Below, in pieces: positions 63,748-64,000 of a DNA stretch of 64,000 nucleotides. Each line of letters opens with the position of its first letter. Position 1 is the first letter of the stretch. Under the pieces are notes generated by a model, which searched no databases, was not told the DNA's origin, and saw only the letters and a list, made by a program, of their open reading frames with translations. This stretch comes from Franzmannia pantelleriensis (GTDB lineage: Bacteria; Pseudomonadota; Gammaproteobacteria; Pseudomonadales; Halomonadaceae). The stretch is from NCBI RefSeq assembly GCF_900102875.1, contig NZ_FNGH01000011.1:1-64000 (forward strand), written 5' to 3'. The translations under genes and the position numbers were made by a program.

Positions 63748-63788
63748 TCGGGGTACGGAGGGCCCGGTGGCTAGCGTGGCGGTATCGC

Positions 63789-63899
63789 TCAGTCGGTCGT
63801 GGGCTTCCTGTAATGCCCGGGAATCTTGACGCGTTCGCCATTGGGGAGCTGACGCACGTGGGTAGGAACATAGACGCGTTCGATGATGCTCTTGCTCAT
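63789..63899 (-). CDS. 36-residue protein of unknown function
   Basis: Starts MSKSIIERVYVP and ends GHYRKPTTD; basic, with no hydrophobic segment. GGAGG lies about 10 bases before the ATG at 63899, a good site. Too short for ordinary scans. It faces the HTH gene 41 bases away. I do not recognise a family; the codons follow the local bias, so it is likely real. Confidence 0.55.
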   Translation of the reverse strand: MSKSIIERVYVPTHVRQLPNGERVKIPGHYRKPTTD

Positions 63900-64000
63900 G
63901 GTGATATGGCCTCCTAACTCAGTCGTGCCCCTCGCTGAGGGCAGTGATCACGATGACTGACAGCCTCGTTAGTCTGCGCCTGAAAGCGGCGATATTTCAA

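Overview
The window is GC-rich, densely coded chromosomal DNA from a gammaproteobacterium. The gene content suggests a halophile of the Halomonadaceae type: a BCCT osmolyte carrier, an NhaC antiporter, TAXI-TRAP transport and many c-di-GMP genes. This assignment is an inference from content, not from a marker gene. I found no rRNA, tRNA, CRISPR array, insertion sequence or prophage gene.

Region 1 (1-16.3 kb) is a quinoprotein alcohol-oxidation island. On the minus strand a complete pqqABCDEF set is followed by a glutathione-dependent formaldehyde dehydrogenase that runs off the left edge. Diverging on the plus strand is a XoxF-type dehydrogenase with the lanthanide signature Asp-Tyr-Asp. After it come a cytochrome c, a XoxJ-like periplasmic protein, a secreted protein of unknown function and the four-gene ABC module typical of PQQ-alcohol loci (binding protein, beta-propeller, ATPase, permease). 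A second cytochrome c and another small secreted Cys-rich protein face this run. Together they could make PQQ, oxidise methanol or another alcohol in the periplasm, pass electrons to cytochrome c and detoxify formaldehyde through glutathione.

Region 2 (16.3-20.9 kb) holds a small membrane protein, an LLM flavin oxidoreductase overlapping azlC and azlD, and a BCCT transporter with a strong terminator.

Region 3 (20.9-31.3 kb) is a catabolic island of unknown substrate. A GntR regulator and an aconitase-family enzyme lie on the minus strand. Divergent from them are a HAD type II hydrolase, a LysR regulator, two paralogous TAXI binding proteins flanking one fused TRAP permease, a D-2-hydroxyacid dehydrogenase and a carboxymuconolactone-decarboxylase-like protein.

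Region 4 (31.3-41.6 kb) looks like polyamine/agmatine metabolism: an HDAC-family deacetylase, an NhaC antiporter, agmatine deiminase, a class III aminotransferase, an M20 carbamoylase-type hydrolase and an orphan TctC binding protein. Two paralogous LuxR-type regulators bracket the set. Three matching 16-bp palindromes in its promoter gaps look like their operators.

Region 5 (41.6-64 kb) is mostly housekeeping and signalling: a TelA-family protein with a membrane/coiled-coil partner, a tandem solute-binding-domain protein coupled to a diguanylate cyclase, an UMF1-type MFS carrier with a TauE-like permease, a GAF-EAL protein, a FAN1-like VRR-NUC nuclease coupled to a nuclease-helicase of the Rad3/XPD type, a CPA2 antiporter, a GAF-GGDEF protein, and a small HTH regulator with a palindrome at its start. 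Three genes are too short to stand out in ordinary ORF scans: pqqA, a 59-residue PLDc_N-like membrane protein and a 36-residue protein at the right end.
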